Positions 16,910 to 27,704 are shown, counted from the stretch's first letter. The stretch: 46,628 nt of DNA from Mycobacterium helveticum (GCF_007714205.1 NZ_VMQU01000029.1:1-46628); one strand, 5' to 3'. Translations and numbers: made by a program. Notes: generated from the letters alone by a model not told the origin.

Positions 16910-18166
16910 ATGACCACACAAACTGACCGCGGCGGATTAGAAGCCCCCGGCGGTGCGGAAAGCTCGGGGGAGCGGTGGCGGGATAAGAAGCGCCATCTGT
17001 GGCTGATCGGGCTCATCCCGCCGACGGCGTTGTTCGTGATGCTTCCGATCGTGTGGGGGATGAACCAGCTCGGCTGGCACGCCGCGGCGCAGGCGCCGCT
17101 GTGGATCGGGCCGATCCTGATCTACCTGCTGGTACCGATCCTGGATCTGCGTTTCGGGCCCGACGGGCAGAATCCCCCCGACGAGGTGATGGAGCGGCTG
17201 GAGAACGACAAGTACTACCGCTACTGCACCTACATCTTCATCCCGTTCCAGTATCTGAGCTTGGTGTTGGGCGCCTACCTGTTCACAGCCACCCACCTGA
17301 GCTGGCTCGGTTTTGACGGCGCGCTGGGCTGGGCGGGCAAGCTCGGCGTGGCGCTGACGGTCGGGCTCGTCGGCGGCGTCGGCATCAACACCGCGCACGA
17401 GATGGGCCACAAGAAGGAGGCGCTGGAGCGCTGGCTGTCCAAGATCACCCTGGCGCAGACCTGCTACGGGCACTTCTACCTCGAGCACAACCGCGGCCAC
17501 CATGTGCGCGTGTCCACCCCGGAGGACCCGGCTTCGGCTCGTTTCGGCGAGAACTTCTGGGAGTTCCTGCCGCGCAGTGTGTTCGGTGGCCTGCGCTCGG
17601 CGTTGCGGCTGGAAGCCCAGCGGCTGCGCCGGCTGGGCAAGAGTCCCTGGCACCCCGCGACGTACCTGCGCAACGACGTGCTCAACGCTTGGGCGATGTC
17701 GGTGGTGTTGTGGGGTGTGCTGATCGCCGTCTTCGGCCCGGCGCTGATCGCGTTCGTGATCATCCAGGCGGTGTTCGGCTTCTCCCTGCTCGAGGGCGTC
17801 AACTACCTCGAGCACTACGGACTGCTGCGACAGCAGGCGGCCAACGGTCGCTACGAGCGTTGCGCGCCGGTGCACAGCTGGAACTCCGACCACATCGTGA
17901 CCAACCTGTTCCTGTACCACCTGCAGCGGCACAGCGACCACCACGCCAACCCCACCCGCCGCTACCAGACGCTGCGCAGCATGGATGGCGCCCCCAACCT
18001 GCCCAGCGGGTACGCGTCGATGATCTCGCTCACTTATTTCCCGCCGCTGTGGCGCAAGGTGATGGATCACCGGGTGCTGGAGCACTACGACGGCGACATC
18101 ACCAAGGTGAACCTGCACCCGCGGCGACGGGCCAAGCTGCTCGCCAAGTACGGAGTTTCGGCATGA
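16910..18166 (+). CDS. alkB: Alkane 1-monooxygenase AlkB
   Basis: 418 residues from ATG 16910, chosen over GTG 16886 because AAGGAGG lies at 16894-16900 just before it. Integral membrane non-haem di-iron hydroxylase that oxidises terminal methyl groups of alkanes, using electrons from rubredoxin. The histidine boxes are clear: HEMGH at 163-167, HNRGHH at 193-198, the NYLEHYG motif, and HSDHH at 341-345. Six membrane helices are expected. The order alkB-rubA-rubB-tetR with 4-nt overlaps (ATGA, GTGA, GTGA) is the standard actinobacterial alkane operon. An inverted repeat in the promoter points to repression by the operon's own TetR protein. Confidence 0.96.
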   Translation: MTTQTDRGGLEAPGGAESSGERWRDKKRHLWLIGLIPPTALFVMLPIVWGMNQLGWHAAAQAPLWIGPILIYLLVPILDLRFGPDGQNPPDEVMERLENDKYYRYCTYIFIPFQYLSLVLGAYLFTATHLSWLGFDGALGWAGKLGVALTVGLVGGVGINTAHEMGHKKEALERWLSKITLAQTCYGHFYLEHNRGHHVRVSTPEDPASARFGENFWEFLPRSVFGGLRSALRLEAQRLRRLGKSPWHPATYLRNDVLNAWAMSVVLWGVLIAVFGPALIAFVIIQAVFGFSLLEGVNYLEHYGLLRQQAANGRYERCAPVHSWNSDHIVTNLFLYHLQRHSDHHANPTRRYQTLRSMDGAPNLPSGYASMISLTYFPPLWRKVMDHRVLEHYDGDITKVNLHPRRRAKLLAKYGVSA

Positions 18167-18345
18167 CGGCCGCCTACCGGTGCCCGGGCTGCGGCTACGT
18201 CTACGACCCGGCCAAAGGCAATGCGCGCGAGGGCTTTCCGGCCGGAACGTCGTGGGAGCAAATACCCGACGAATGGTGCTGTCCCGATTGCGCGGTGCTC
18301 GAGAAGGTCGATTTCGAACCGATACAGGTAGGAGCTAACTCGTGA
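18163..18345 (+). CDS. rubA: Rubredoxin RubA
   Basis: 60 residues; ATG 18163 overlaps the alkB stop (ATGA). Two CxxC knuckles bind one iron: CPGCGY near residue 8 and CPDC near residue 42, with YDPAKG and the typical WEQIPDEW between them. It carries electrons from a rubredoxin reductase to AlkB. Of the two rubredoxins in this operon this one has the AlkG2-like [10 protein letters not shown] sequence. No reductase gene lies in this window's operon. Confidence 0.94.
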   Translation: MTAAYRCPGCGYVYDPAKGNAREGFPAGTSWEQIPDEWCCPDCAVLEKVDFEPIQVGANS

Positions 18346-18524
18346 GTGAGTACAAGCTGTTCCGCTGCATCCAGTGCGGCTTCGAGTACGACGAGGCGGT
18401 CGGTTGGCCGGAGGACGGCATCGCGCCGGGCACCCCCTGGGATGACATCCCCGAGGACTGGAGTTGCCCAGACTGCGGCGCGGCGAAGTCGGACTTCGAG
18501 ATGGTGGAGGTTGCGCGGGCGTGA
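18342..18524 (+). CDS. rubB: Rubredoxin RubB
   Basis: 60 residues; GTG 18342 overlaps the rubA stop (GTGA). The iron ligands are CIQCGF near residue 9 and [11 protein letters not shown] near residue 42, with the DDIPEDW segment typical of rubredoxins. It differs clearly from RubA (about half identical by eye), so the pair is not a recent duplication and probably divides electron transfer or is adapted to different partners. Its own stop overlaps the GTG of the TetR gene. Confidence 0.94.
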   Translation: MSEYKLFRCIQCGFEYDEAVGWPEDGIAPGTPWDDIPEDWSCPDCGAAKSDFEMVEVARA

Positions 18525-19156
18525 GCGTTCAAGACGTTATTTGCGCGCCGGTGAAGCGGATGCCTTATGCCGAGGCGTCGCGAATCCTCTTGCGTGACTC
18601 AGTTCTCGACGCAATGCGGGACCTGCTGCTGGCCCGCGACTGGTCCGCCATCACGCTGTCCGACGTGGCCCGCGCCGCCGGCGTCAGCCGGCAGACCATC
18701 TACAACGAGTTCGGCTCCCGGCAGGGCCTGGCGCAGGGTTACGCCCTGCGCCTGGCCGACCGGCTCGTCGACACCGTGCACGCCGCCCTCAACGCCCACG
18801 TCGGCGACGTCTACGAGGCGTTTCTGCACGGTTTTCGCGACTTCTTCGCCGAGTCGGCGGCGGACCCGCTGGTGATCTCGCTGCTGACGGGGGTGGCCAA
18901 GCCCGATCTGCTGCAGATCATCACCACCGACAGTGCCCCGATCATCACCCGCGCGTCGAATCTGCTGAGGACGGCGCTCACGCAGAGCTGGGTGGCCGCG
19001 AGCGACGAGGACGCCGGCGTGCTGGCCCGCGCCATCGTGCGGCTGGCGCTGAGCTACGTGTCCATGCCACCCGAGGCCAACCACGATGTCGCGGCGGATC
19101 TGGCCCGGTTGATGACGCCGTTCGCGGAGCGGCACGGCGTTAACAACCTGCCCTGA
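18521..19156 (+). CDS. TetR-family regulator of the alkane operon (Rv3249c-like)
   Basis: 211 residues from GTG 18521, inside the rubB stop; ATG 18560 is an alternative, but the overlap and the 211-residue length known for the M. tuberculosis orthologue favour the GTG. The N-terminal helix-turn-helix is [27 protein letters not shown] (about residues 44-70), and the rest is an all-helical ligand-binding domain. As the last gene of an alkB operon it is expected to repress that operon and to be released by a long-chain alkane product or fatty acid; this is inference from context. The inverted repeat at 16843-16862 is its likely site. Confidence 0.9.
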   Translation: MSVQDVICAPVKRMPYAEASRILLRDSVLDAMRDLLLARDWSAITLSDVARAAGVSRQTIYNEFGSRQGLAQGYALRLADRLVDTVHAALNAHVGDVYEAFLHGFRDFFAESAADPLVISLLTGVAKPDLLQIITTDSAPIITRASNLLRTALTQSWVAASDEDAGVLARAIVRLALSYVSMPPEANHDVAADLARLMTPFAERHGVNNLP

Positions 19157-19178
19157 ACCTGCCCCCGCCTCTCCCTGA

Positions 19179-19208
19179 TTGAGGGGCCGTGAGGTCGCCT
19201 ACTACAGT
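19179..19208 (+). promoter_or_regulatory. Candidate sigma-A promoter for sahH
   Basis: TTGAGG at 19179-19184 and TACAGT at 19203-19208 are 18 nt apart and match the primary sigma -35 (TTGA) and -10 (TANNNT) patterns. Transcription would begin near 19215, giving an untranslated leader of about 60 nt before ATG 19277. Confidence 0.45.
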
Positions 19209-19276
19209 GGCTGAAGAACATATTAAAGCTAAGTACCGCTGGTGACGGCGAGCCTCGAGTAAGGATGAGAGACGCT

Positions 19277-20749
<1,473 letters not shown>

Positions 20750-20769
20750 CCGCCCGCCAGGCTCGCGCC

Positions 20770-21435
20770 GTGCTGATCGCGGTCGAAGGGGTCGACGGCG
20801 CCGGCAAGCGGACGCTGACCGACGGGCTGAGCAAGGCTTTCGCCGCCGCCGGCCGGTCGGTGGCCACGCTGGACTTTCCGCGCTACGGACGTTCGGTGAC
20901 CGCGGACCTCGCCGCGGAGGCGCTGCACGGCGAACACGGTGACCTCGCGGCGTCGGTGTACGCGATGGCGACGCTGTTCGCGCTCGACCGCGCGGGGGCG
21001 GTCGAGGAGATCGGGAGGCTGGGCGGCGACCACGACGTGGTGATCCTGGACCGCTACGTGGCCTCCAACGCGGCCTACAGTGCCGCCCGTCTGCACCAGG
21101 ACGCGGCCGGCGAGGCCGTGGCGTGGGTATACCGGCTCGAATACCAGCGGCTGCGGCTGCCCGCGCCCGACTGGCAGGTGCTGCTCGCGGTGCCCGCCGA
21201 ACTCGCGGGGAGGCGGGCACGGGCCCGGGCCGCCGCCGAGCCGGGCCGGGTGCGCGACAGCTACGAGCGCGACGACGGGCTGCAGCAGCGGACCGGTGCG
21301 GTGTACGCCGGGTTGGCCGCCGCCGGCTGGGGTGGACGATGGCTGGTGGTGGACGCCGACGTCGATCCGGTGCGGCTCGCCGCGACTGTGACGGGGTCCG
21401 GGACCGTCCCCGAGGGCGTTGCGCAGCGCCCGTAG
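20770..21435 (+). CDS. tmk: Thymidylate kinase
   Basis: 221 residues from GTG 20770 (MLIAVEGVDGAGK); a longer frame upstream is only a sahH shadow. The P-loop EGVDGAGKRTL is at residues 5-15, DFPRYG follows near 35, and LDRYVASNAAYSAARLHQ is the DRY motif of TMP kinases. It phosphorylates dTMP to dTDP. As in M. tuberculosis, the lid has few basic residues and the P-loop lacks the usual Arg. The C-terminal ten residues are less conserved than the rest. It is cotranscribed with sahH on spacing; mtrA has its own leader of about 100 nt. Confidence 0.94.
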   Translation: MLIAVEGVDGAGKRTLTDGLSKAFAAAGRSVATLDFPRYGRSVTADLAAEALHGEHGDLAASVYAMATLFALDRAGAVEEIGRLGGDHDVVILDRYVASNAAYSAARLHQDAAGEAVAWVYRLEYQRLRLPAPDWQVLLAVPAELAGRRARARAAAEPGRVRDSYERDDGLQQRTGAVYAGLAAAGWGGRWLVVDADVDPVRLAATVTGSGTVPEGVAQRP

Positions 21436-21477
21436 GGGCCGCGAAACGCACATTTTGACCCTGTTTGGCGCCCAATT

Positions 21478-21505
21478 GCCCGTGTCGGCCAAGAAACGCC
21501 CGTGT
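21478..21505 (+). promoter_or_regulatory. Direct repeat in the mtrA leader
   Basis: GCCCGTGT occurs at 21478-21485 and 21498-21505, starting 20 nt apart, i.e. two helical turns and therefore on the same face of DNA. Both copies are next to GGCGCC-like sequence. Such spacing suits a dimeric regulator, possibly MtrA itself, but the sequence does not match an MtrA site I can vouch for. Confidence 0.35.
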
Positions 21506-21538
21506 GGCGCCCCTGTTTTGTCCCGATCTGGTGACACC

Positions 21539-22225
21539 ATGGAGTCCATGAGGCAAAGGATTCTCGTCGTCGACGACGACGCTTCGCTGGCCGAGATGCT
21601 CACCATCGTGCTGCGCGGGGAGGGCTTCGACACCGCGGTCATCGGCGACGGCACCCAGGCCCTGACCGCGGTGCGCGAGCTGCGGCCCGACCTGGTGCTG
21701 CTGGACCTGATGCTGCCCGGCATGAACGGCATCGACGTGTGCCGGGTGCTGCGCGCCGACTCCGGCATCCCCATCGTGATGCTGACCGCCAAGACCGACA
21801 CCGTGGACGTGGTGCTGGGCCTGGAGTCCGGCGCCGACGATTACATCATGAAGCCGTTCAAGCCCAAGGAGCTGGTCGCGCGGGTGCGGGCCCGGCTGCG
21901 GCGCAACGACGACGAGCCGGCCGAGATGCTGTCCATCGCCGACGTCGACATCGACGTGCCGGCGCACAAGGTGACCCGCAACGGCGAGCAGATCTCCCTG
22001 ACCCCGCTGGAGTTCGACCTGCTGGTCGCGCTGGCACGCAAGCCGCGGCAGGTGTTTACTCGTGATGTGCTGCTCGAACAGGTGTGGGGATACCGGCATC
22101 CGGCGGACACCCGCCTGGTGAACGTGCACGTCCAGCGCCTGCGGGCCAAGGTCGAGAAGGACCCCGAGAACCCGACCGTGGTGTTGACCGTTCGAGGAGT
22201 GGGATACAAGGCCGGACCTCCGTGA
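21539..22225 (+). CDS. mtrA: Response regulator MtrA
   Basis: 228 residues from ATG 21539 (MESMRQRILVVDDD), matching the M. tuberculosis length; ATG 21548 is three codons in. OmpR/PhoB-family: receiver domain with acidic pocket DDD near residue 11, phospho-acceptor Asp56 in LVLLDLMLPG, and Lys in YIMKPFKPKEL; then a winged-helix DNA-binding domain from about 130 to the end (PLEFDLLVALARKPRQVF, HVQRLRAKVE). MtrA is essential in mycobacteria and controls dnaA, ripA and other envelope/division genes. The operon continues with the sensor mtrB (49 nt later) and lpqB, the usual gene order. Confidence 0.98.
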   Translation: MESMRQRILVVDDDASLAEMLTIVLRGEGFDTAVIGDGTQALTAVRELRPDLVLLDLMLPGMNGIDVCRVLRADSGIPIVMLTAKTDTVDVVLGLESGADDYIMKPFKPKELVARVRARLRRNDDEPAEMLSIADVDIDVPAHKVTRNGEQISLTPLEFDLLVALARKPRQVFTRDVLLEQVWGYRHPADTRLVNVHVQRLRAKVEKDPENPTVVLTVRGVGYKAGPP

Positions 22226-22274
22226 TCCGCGTCGGCGACGATGCGGAGCGCCGCGATAGTGAGGAGCGCCGCAG

Positions 22275-23975
22275 GTGATCTTCGGCTCCCGCCGACGCAC
22301 TCGTAGTCGCTGGGGCCGCTCGGGTCCCCTGCCTCGCGGCATGGGCGCGGTGAGCCGCGCCGTCGCCGTCGCATGGCGCCGTTCCCTGCAGCTGCGCGTC
22401 GTGGCGCTGACCCTCGGGCTGTCGCTGGGAGTGATCCTGGCCCTCGGCTTCGTGCTGACCAGCCAGGTCACCAACCGCGTGCTCGACGTCAAGGTCCGGG
22501 CCGCCATCGAGCAGATCGAGCGGGCGCGCACGACGGTCGGCGGGATCGTCAGCGGCGAGGAGACGCGCTCGCTGGACAGCAGCCTGCAGCTGGCCCGCAA
22601 CACGCTGACGTCCAAGACCGACCAGGCCTCGGGCGCCGGGCTGGCCGGCATGTTCGACGCGGTGCTGATGGTGCCGGGTGACGGCCCCCGCGCCGCCACC
22701 ACGGCCGGGCCCGTCGACCAGGTGCCCAACGCCCTGCGGGGTTTCGTCAGGGCCGGGCAGGCGGCCTACCAGTACGCCACGGTGCACACCGACGGATTCT
22801 CGGGCCCGGCGCTGGTCATCGGCTCGCCGGCGTCGTCGCAGGTGGCCAACCTGGAGCTCTACCTGATCTTCCCGCTGAAAAACGAGCAGGCCACGATCAT
22901 GCTGGTGCGCGGCACGATGATCACCGGCGGCGCGGTGCTGCTGGTGCTGCTGGCCGGGATTGCGCTGCTGGTGTCCCGCCAGGTGGTGGTGCCGGTGCGG
23001 CAGGCGTCGCGGATCGCCGAGCGGTTCGCCGAAGGTCACCTGTCCGAGCGGATGCCGGTGCGCGGCGAGGACGACATGGCCCGCCTGGCGCTGTCGTTCA
23101 ACGACATGGCCGAGAGCCTGTCCCGGCAGATCACCCAGCTCGAGGAGTTCGGCAACCTGCAGCGCCGTTTCACCTCCGACGTCAGCCATGAACTGCGCAC
23201 CCCGCTGACCACGGTGCGAATGGCCGCCGACCTGATCTACGACCACAGTGCCGATCTCGACCCCACGCTGGCGCGCTCCACCGAGCTGATGGTCAGCGAG
23301 CTGGACCGGTTCGAGACGCTGCTCAACGACCTGCTGGAGATCTCCCGGCACGACGCCGGTGTGGCCGAGCTGTCCGTGGATGCGGTGGATCTGCGCGCCA
23401 CCGTGCGCAGCGCGCTGAGCAACGTGGGGCACCTGGCCGAGGACGCCGGCGTCGAGCTGCAGGTGGACCTGCCCGGCCACGAGGTGATCGCCGAGGTGGA
23501 CACCCGCCGCGTGGAGCGCATCCTGCGCAACCTGATCGCCAACGCCATCGACCACGCCGAGCGCAAACCCGTACAGATCCGGATGGGCGCCGACGAGGAC
23601 ACCGTCGCCGTCACCGTGCGCGACCACGGGGTCGGGCTGCGCCCCGGCGAGGAGAAGCTGGTGTTCAGCCGGTTCTGGCGGGCGGACCCCTCGCGGGTGC
23701 GGCGCTCCGGCGGCACCGGACTCGGCCTGGCGATCAGCATCGAGGACGCGCGACTGCACCAGGGCCGGCTGGAGGCGTGGGGCGAGCCCGGCGAGGGCTC
23801 GTGCTTCAGGCTGACGCTGCCGCTGGTGCGCGGCCACAAGGTCACCACCAGCCCGCTGCCCATGAAGCCGGTCCCGCAAGCGAATTCGCAGCCCATCCCG
23901 CAGGTCGGCGACACCGGCCCGCACCACCACAAGGACCGCCAGCGTCAGCGCGAGCCCGCCGAGAGGAGCGGGTGA
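22275..23975 (+). CDS. mtrB: Sensor histidine kinase MtrB
   Basis: 566 residues from GTG 22275. Two membrane segments (about residues 38-60 and 212-232) border an extracytoplasmic sensor domain; HAMP follows ([24 protein letters not shown]), then the dimerisation/phosphorylation motif [11 protein letters not shown] with His305, and the HATPase boxes [11 protein letters not shown] (N box), DHGVGL (G1) and [10 protein letters not shown] (G2). It phosphorylates MtrA in response to envelope/septum state and interacts with LpqB. The C-terminal 30 residues are Pro/Gln/His-rich and variable. The stop overlaps the start of lpqB by one base (TGATG). Confidence 0.98.
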   Translation: MIFGSRRRTRSRWGRSGPLPRGMGAVSRAVAVAWRRSLQLRVVALTLGLSLGVILALGFVLTSQVTNRVLDVKVRAAIEQIERARTTVGGIVSGEETRSLDSSLQLARNTLTSKTDQASGAGLAGMFDAVLMVPGDGPRAATTAGPVDQVPNALRGFVRAGQAAYQYATVHTDGFSGPALVIGSPASSQVANLELYLIFPLKNEQATIMLVRGTMITGGAVLLVLLAGIALLVSRQVVVPVRQASRIAERFAEGHLSERMPVRGEDDMARLALSFNDMAESLSRQITQLEEFGNLQRRFTSDVSHELRTPLTTVRMAADLIYDHSADLDPTLARSTELMVSELDRFETLLNDLLEISRHDAGVAELSVDAVDLRATVRSALSNVGHLAEDAGVELQVDLPGHEVIAEVDTRRVERILRNLIANAIDHAERKPVQIRMGADEDTVAVTVRDHGVGLRPGEEKLVFSRFWRADPSRVRRSGGTGLGLAISIEDARLHQGRLEAWGEPGEGSCFRLTLPLVRGHKVTTSPLPMKPVPQANSQPIPQVGDTGPHHHKDRQRQREPAERSG

Positions 23976-25732
23976 TGCGGCGCCTGCCGGGCCTGCTGTT
24001 CGCGGCGGTGCTGCTCGGCGGCTGCGCGGGGGTGCCCAGCACGTCGGCGCCGCAGGCCATCGGCACCGTCGAGCGGCCCGCGCCCTCGAACCTGCCCAAG
24101 CCGACCCCGGGCATGGATCCCGACGTGCTGCTGCGGGAATTCCTCAAGGCCACCGCGGACCCGGCGAACCGGCACCTGGCCGCGCGGCAGTTCCTCACCC
24201 AGTCGGCGTCCAACGCGTGGGACGACGCCGGCAGCGCGTTGCTGATCGACCATGTGGTGTTCGTGGAAACCCGTGCCGCCGAACGTGTCTCGGCGACCAT
24301 GCGGGCCGACATCCTGGGTTCGCTGTCAGATATGGGCGTGTTCGAGACCGCCGAGGGCGTGCTGCCCGACCCGGGGCCGATCGAGCTGGTCAAGACGTCG
24401 GGCGGCTGGCGGATCGACCGCCTGCCCAACGGCGTCTTCCTGGACTGGCAGCAGTTCCAGGCGACCTACAAGCGCAACACGCTGTACTTCGCCGACCCGA
24501 CCGGCAAGACGATGGTTCCCGATCCCCGCTACGTCGCGGTGCCCGACCATGACCAACTGGCGACCGAGCTGATCTCCAAGCTGATTGCCGGGCCACGCCC
24601 CGAGATGGCGCACACGGTCCGCAACCTGCTCGCCCCGCCGCTGCGGCTGCGCGGCCCGGTGACCCGCGCCGACGGCGGCAAGAACGGGATCGGCCGCGGT
24701 TATGGCGGCGCGCGCATCGACCTGGAGAAGCTGTCCACCACCGACCCGCACAGCAGGCAACTGCTTGCCGCGCAGATCATCTGGACCCTGGCACGCGCGG
24801 ACATCCGCGGGCCGTACGTGATCAACGCCGACGGCGCACCGCTGGACGACCGGTTCGCCGAGGGGTGGACCACCTCCGACGTCGCCGCCACCGACCCGGG
24901 CGTGGCCGACGGTGCGGGGGCGGGGTTGCACGCGCTGGTCAACGGGGCGCTGGTGGGCCTGGACGGCCAGCACGTGACGACGGTGCCCGGGGCCTTCGGG
25001 CGGATGCCGGACCAGACCGGGGCGGCGCTGTCGCGCAACGGGCGGCAGGTCGCCTCCGTCGTGACGCTGCGCGGCGGCGCACCGGACCAGGAGGCGTCGT
25101 TGTGGATCGGGGACCTCGGCGCCGAGGCGGTCCAGTCCGCCGACGGGCGCACCCTGTCGCGGCCCAGCTGGGCGCTGGACGACGCGGTCTGGGTGGTGGT
25201 GGACGGCAACAACGTGTTGCGGGCGATCCAGGAGCCCGCGTCCGGGCAGCCCGCGCGCATCCCGGTGGATTCCGCGGCCGTCGCGAGCCATTTCCCGGGA
25301 CCGATCACCGACCTGCAGCTGTCCCGGGACAGCACTCGCGCCGCGATGGTGATCGGCGGCCAGGTGATCCTGGCCGGTGTCGAGCAGACGCAGGCCGGGC
25401 AGTACGCCCTGACCTACCCGCGGCGGCTGGGTTTCGGGCTGGGCACCTCGGTGGTGTCGCTGTCCTGGCGGACCGGCGACGACATCGTGGTGACCCGCAC
25501 CGACGCCTCCCACCCGGTGTCCTACGTGAACCTCGACGGGGTGAACTCCGACGCACCGGCGCGCGGTGTGCAGCTTCCGGTGGCCACGGTCGCGGCCAAC
25601 CCGTCGACGGTGTACGTCGCGGGGCCCCAAGGGGTGTTGCAGTATTCGGCGTCGGTCGGCGAGGGTCAGCAGGGCTGGTCGGAGGTTCCGGGGCTGACGG
25701 TCGTCGGGGCGGCGCCGGTGCTGCCGGGCTGA
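23975..25732 (+). CDS. lpqB: Lipoprotein LpqB, MtrAB accessory protein
   Basis: 585 residues from ATG 23975 (GTG 23972 is an in-frame neighbour). A signal peptide ends in the lipobox LLGGC with the lipidated Cys at residue 17. An N-terminal GerMN-like domain lies about residues 190-290, then a C-terminal beta-propeller-like region rich in WIGDL, ISRP and WTDD-type repeats. LpqB sits on the outer face of the membrane and modulates MtrB signalling and cell division (family knowledge). Length is within two residues of the M. tuberculosis protein. It is the last gene of the mtrA operon; about 320 nt without a plus-strand gene follow. Confidence 0.96.
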   Translation: MRRLPGLLFAAVLLGGCAGVPSTSAPQAIGTVERPAPSNLPKPTPGMDPDVLLREFLKATADPANRHLAARQFLTQSASNAWDDAGSALLIDHVVFVETRAAERVSATMRADILGSLSDMGVFETAEGVLPDPGPIELVKTSGGWRIDRLPNGVFLDWQQFQATYKRNTLYFADPTGKTMVPDPRYVAVPDHDQLATELISKLIAGPRPEMAHTVRNLLAPPLRLRGPVTRADGGKNGIGRGYGGARIDLEKLSTTDPHSRQLLAAQIIWTLARADIRGPYVINADGAPLDDRFAEGWTTSDVAATDPGVADGAGAGLHALVNGALVGLDGQHVTTVPGAFGRMPDQTGAALSRNGRQVASVVTLRGGAPDQEASLWIGDLGAEAVQSADGRTLSRPSWALDDAVWVVVDGNNVLRAIQEPASGQPARIPVDSAAVASHFPGPITDLQLSRDSTRAAMVIGGQVILAGVEQTQAGQYALTYPRRLGFGLGTSVVSLSWRTGDDIVVTRTDASHPVSYVNLDGVNSDAPARGVQLPVATVAANPSTVYVAGPQGVLQYSASVGEGQQGWSEVPGLTVVGAAPVLPG

Positions 25733-25755
25733 GTTGTCGTTGTGGCTGCCCGCGG

Positions 25756-25947
25756 CTACGTTCTCCGCGTTGAGCCGATGGCGAGGATTGCCGTCTCGCG
25801 CGAGCGCTGCCGAGGGTGGTGAGTCAGTGCGGAACACGTTGGGCGCGGTAGCGCGGCCTCGTTGACCAGCTTGTGGCGCGCGGCCAAAAACCTGACGATG
25901 TGCTCGTCGATCTGATCGATATGGGAGCGGACCTCAGCGAGCGACAC
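25756..25947 (-). pseudogene. Truncated chorismate mutase (AroQ)-like fragment
   Basis: The frame from GTG 25947 gives 63 residues. The first 30 (LAEVRSHIDQIDEHIV, FLAARHKLVNEAA) match the first helix of the AroQ chorismate mutase fold: Arg at the RxxID position, the IDxIDxxIV heptads and AaRxxLVxxaA. The remaining 33 residues do not look like the expected second and third helices, and no other frame restores them convincingly. The gene therefore appears truncated or degraded rather than active. A small genuine protein with only the long helix is the alternative. It lies between lpqB and the ComF-family gene on the opposite strand. Confidence 0.45.
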
Positions 25948-26052
25948 GTCCGCGACCGTACATGAGCCGGCGAGCCACCGAAATCGACATGTGCTCGCCA
26001 AAGTGCGGGTGATCGCGTGCACCATGTCGGTCCCGTGCGCGACACTGCGCGG

Positions 26053-26697
26053 GTGCTCGACCTGATCCTGCCGCTGGAATGCGGCGGCTGCGGGGCGCCG
26101 TCGACCCGCTGGTGTGAGGCGTGCGGCCGCGAGCTGTCGGTGGCCGCCGACCAGCCGCACGTCGTCAACCCCCGCATCGACCCGCAGGTGCCGGTGTTCG
26201 CGCTGGGCCGCTACGCGGGCGCCCGCCGCCAGGCGATCCTCGGAATGAAGGAGCGCGGCCGCGGCGACCTCGTCGCGCCCCTGGCGCGCACCCTGGCCGT
26301 CGGCGTGCACCGGCTGCTGACCTGGGGGATCGTCGACACCCCGCTGACCATCGTGCCCGCGCCGACGCGGCGTTCGGCGGCGCGCCGGCGCGGCGGCGAC
26401 CCCGTCACCCGCCTGGCCCGGGCCGCCGTGGCGGGGCACCCCGACGTCACCGTCGCGCAGGTCCTGCGGATCGGGGCGCTGGCCCGCGACTCTTCGGGTC
26501 TGGGCATCGCGGCCCGTGAGCGCAACATCGCCGGGCGGGTGCTGCTGCGCGGCGGGCCGCTCGCCGGCCAACCGGGCACCGAGGTGATGGTCGTCGACGA
26601 CGTCGTCACCACCGGGGCGACGGCCCGCGAGTCGGTGCGGGTCCTGCACGCCGCGGGGGCGCGGGTCGCCGCGGTCCTCGCAATCGCGGCGGCATGA
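26053..26697 (+). CDS. ComF-family phosphoribosyltransferase (Rv3242c-like)
   Basis: 214 residues from GTG 26053 (MLDLILPLECGGCG), preferred by homology; GTG 26035 and 26017 are in-frame alternatives. Two CxxC pairs near the N-terminus (CGGC, then CEAC) form the zinc knuckle of ComF proteins, and the PRPP-binding motif VMVVDDVVTTGATARES is near the C-terminus; VPAPTRRSAARRRGGDPV is the family's central motif. ComFC-type proteins are needed for DNA uptake in competent species, but mycobacteria keep the gene beside the hibernation factor gene and its role there is unknown. A 302-nt region follows that probably encodes a structured RNA. Confidence 0.9.
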   Translation: MLDLILPLECGGCGAPSTRWCEACGRELSVAADQPHVVNPRIDPQVPVFALGRYAGARRQAILGMKERGRGDLVAPLARTLAVGVHRLLTWGIVDTPLTIVPAPTRRSAARRRGGDPVTRLARAAVAGHPDVTVAQVLRIGALARDSSGLGIAARERNIAGRVLLRGGPLAGQPGTEVMVVDDVVTTGATARESVRVLHAAGARVAAVLAIAAA

Positions 26698-26714
26698 CTC
26701 CGGCGTGAAACCGG

Positions 26715-26985
26715 GCACGTGCCATGAGATTGTGAAGAACTTGCAACAGGTCGGCGAAATCAGTGGCATCCCAAGGCGAACACGAGCTAACGTCGAGACC
26801 AACACGCAACGGCCTACCGGTCGTGCTGCACTGGTCGAAAGTCCCAGGTTGAGGCCCCACTGGCGAAGGGGGTGAGCATTCGGCACCTTGCACCGGCGGG
26901 CAGCCTGCGCGTGAACCATTCCGGAACCGCCTTAACCCCGTCGGCGCGCCTGAAATAAGCCGGGCACGCAGCGCGCGTGCGACGT
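26715..26985 (+). ncRNA. Candidate raiA-type structured RNA upstream of the hibernation factor gene
   Basis: The 302 nt between the ComF-family gene and the hibernation factor gene are much longer than other gaps here. They contain nested hairpins: GACCA 26797-26801 pairs with TGGTC 26832-26836, CACG 26803-26806 with CGTG 26822-26825, and CGG 26810-26812 with CCG 26817-26819. A second stem pairs CCCC near 26855 with GGGG near 26868. The base composition is lower in GC than the coding flanks. The raiA RNA motif is a large conserved RNA of Firmicutes and Actinobacteria found next to raiA and comF genes (established knowledge), and this is the same context. Boundaries are approximate; I cannot run a covariance search. 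Confidence 0.5.
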
Positions 26986-26999
26986 GGAAAGGGAACGAA

Positions 27000-27704
27000 T
27001 TGTCACGCATGTCAAGGCCATCCGTGGATTCCAGTCAGATGCTCGCCGAGCCGCCGGCACAAATCGACGGGCAGGTCGAACCGACGCTGAGCGCCGAAGT
27101 CGTGTTCAAGGGCCGCAACGTCGAAATCCCCGACCACTACCGCGTTTACGTCTCCCAGAAACTCGCCCGGGTCGAGCGGTTCGACCGCTCCATCTACCTC
27201 TTCGACGTCGAGCTCAAACACGAGCCCAACCGGCGTCAGCGCAAGTCGTGTCAACGGGTGGAGATCACCGCCCGCGGCCGCGGGCCGGTCAGCCGGGCGG
27301 AGGCCTGCGCCGACAGCTTCTATTCCGCGTTCGAGTCCGCGGTCGCCAAGCTGGAGAATCGGCTGCGCCGCGCCAAGGACCGACGCAAGGTCCACTACGG
27401 CGACAAGACCCCGGTCTCGCTGGCCGCGGCCACGGCGGCGCCGCCCCCGTCCGGGCGGCTAAACGGCGCACCGGAGCCGTCGCCGGCCGACGGCGCCGCG
27501 CCCGACCAGCTCGGGGACCACGAGCCGGGCCGGATCGTGCGCACCAAGGAGCACCCGGCCACGCCGATGACGGTCGACGACGCGCTGTACGAGATGGAGC
27601 TGGTCGGGCACGACTTCTTCCTGTTCCACGACAAGCACAGCGAACGCCCGTGCGTCGTCTACCGCCGGCACGCCTACGACTACGGCCTCATCAGACTGGG
27701 TTGA
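27000..27704 (+). CDS. hpf: Long ribosome hibernation promoting factor (HPF/RaiA family, Rv3241c-like)
   Basis: 234 residues. TTG 27000 is chosen because AAAGGG lies six bases before it; ATG 27009 is the alternative. The N-terminal S30AE domain (VVFKGRNVEIPDHYRVYVSQKLARVERFDRSIYLFDVELKHE) is followed by a linker of Ala/Pro and a C-terminal dimerisation domain (RTKEHPATPMTVDDALYEMELVGHDFFLFHDKHSERPCVVYRRHAYDYGLIRL). It inactivates or stabilises ribosomes in stationary phase; the mycobacterial member has been called RafS. A structured leader lies upstream. A 15-bp tandem repeat begins at its stop codon. Confidence 0.92.
   Translation: MSRMSRPSVDSSQMLAEPPAQIDGQVEPTLSAEVVFKGRNVEIPDHYRVYVSQKLARVERFDRSIYLFDVELKHEPNRRQRKSCQRVEITARGRGPVSRAEACADSFYSAFESAVAKLENRLRRAKDRRKVHYGDKTPVSLAAATAAPPPSGRLNGAPEPSPADGAAPDQLGDHEPGRIVRTKEHPATPMTVDDALYEMELVGHDFFLFHDKHSERPCVVYRRHAYDYGLIRLG

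Noticed and set aside
19157..19276. SAH riboswitch before sahH
   Set aside because: The leader is only about 60 nt and I could not build the required pseudoknotted stem; no clear aptamer.
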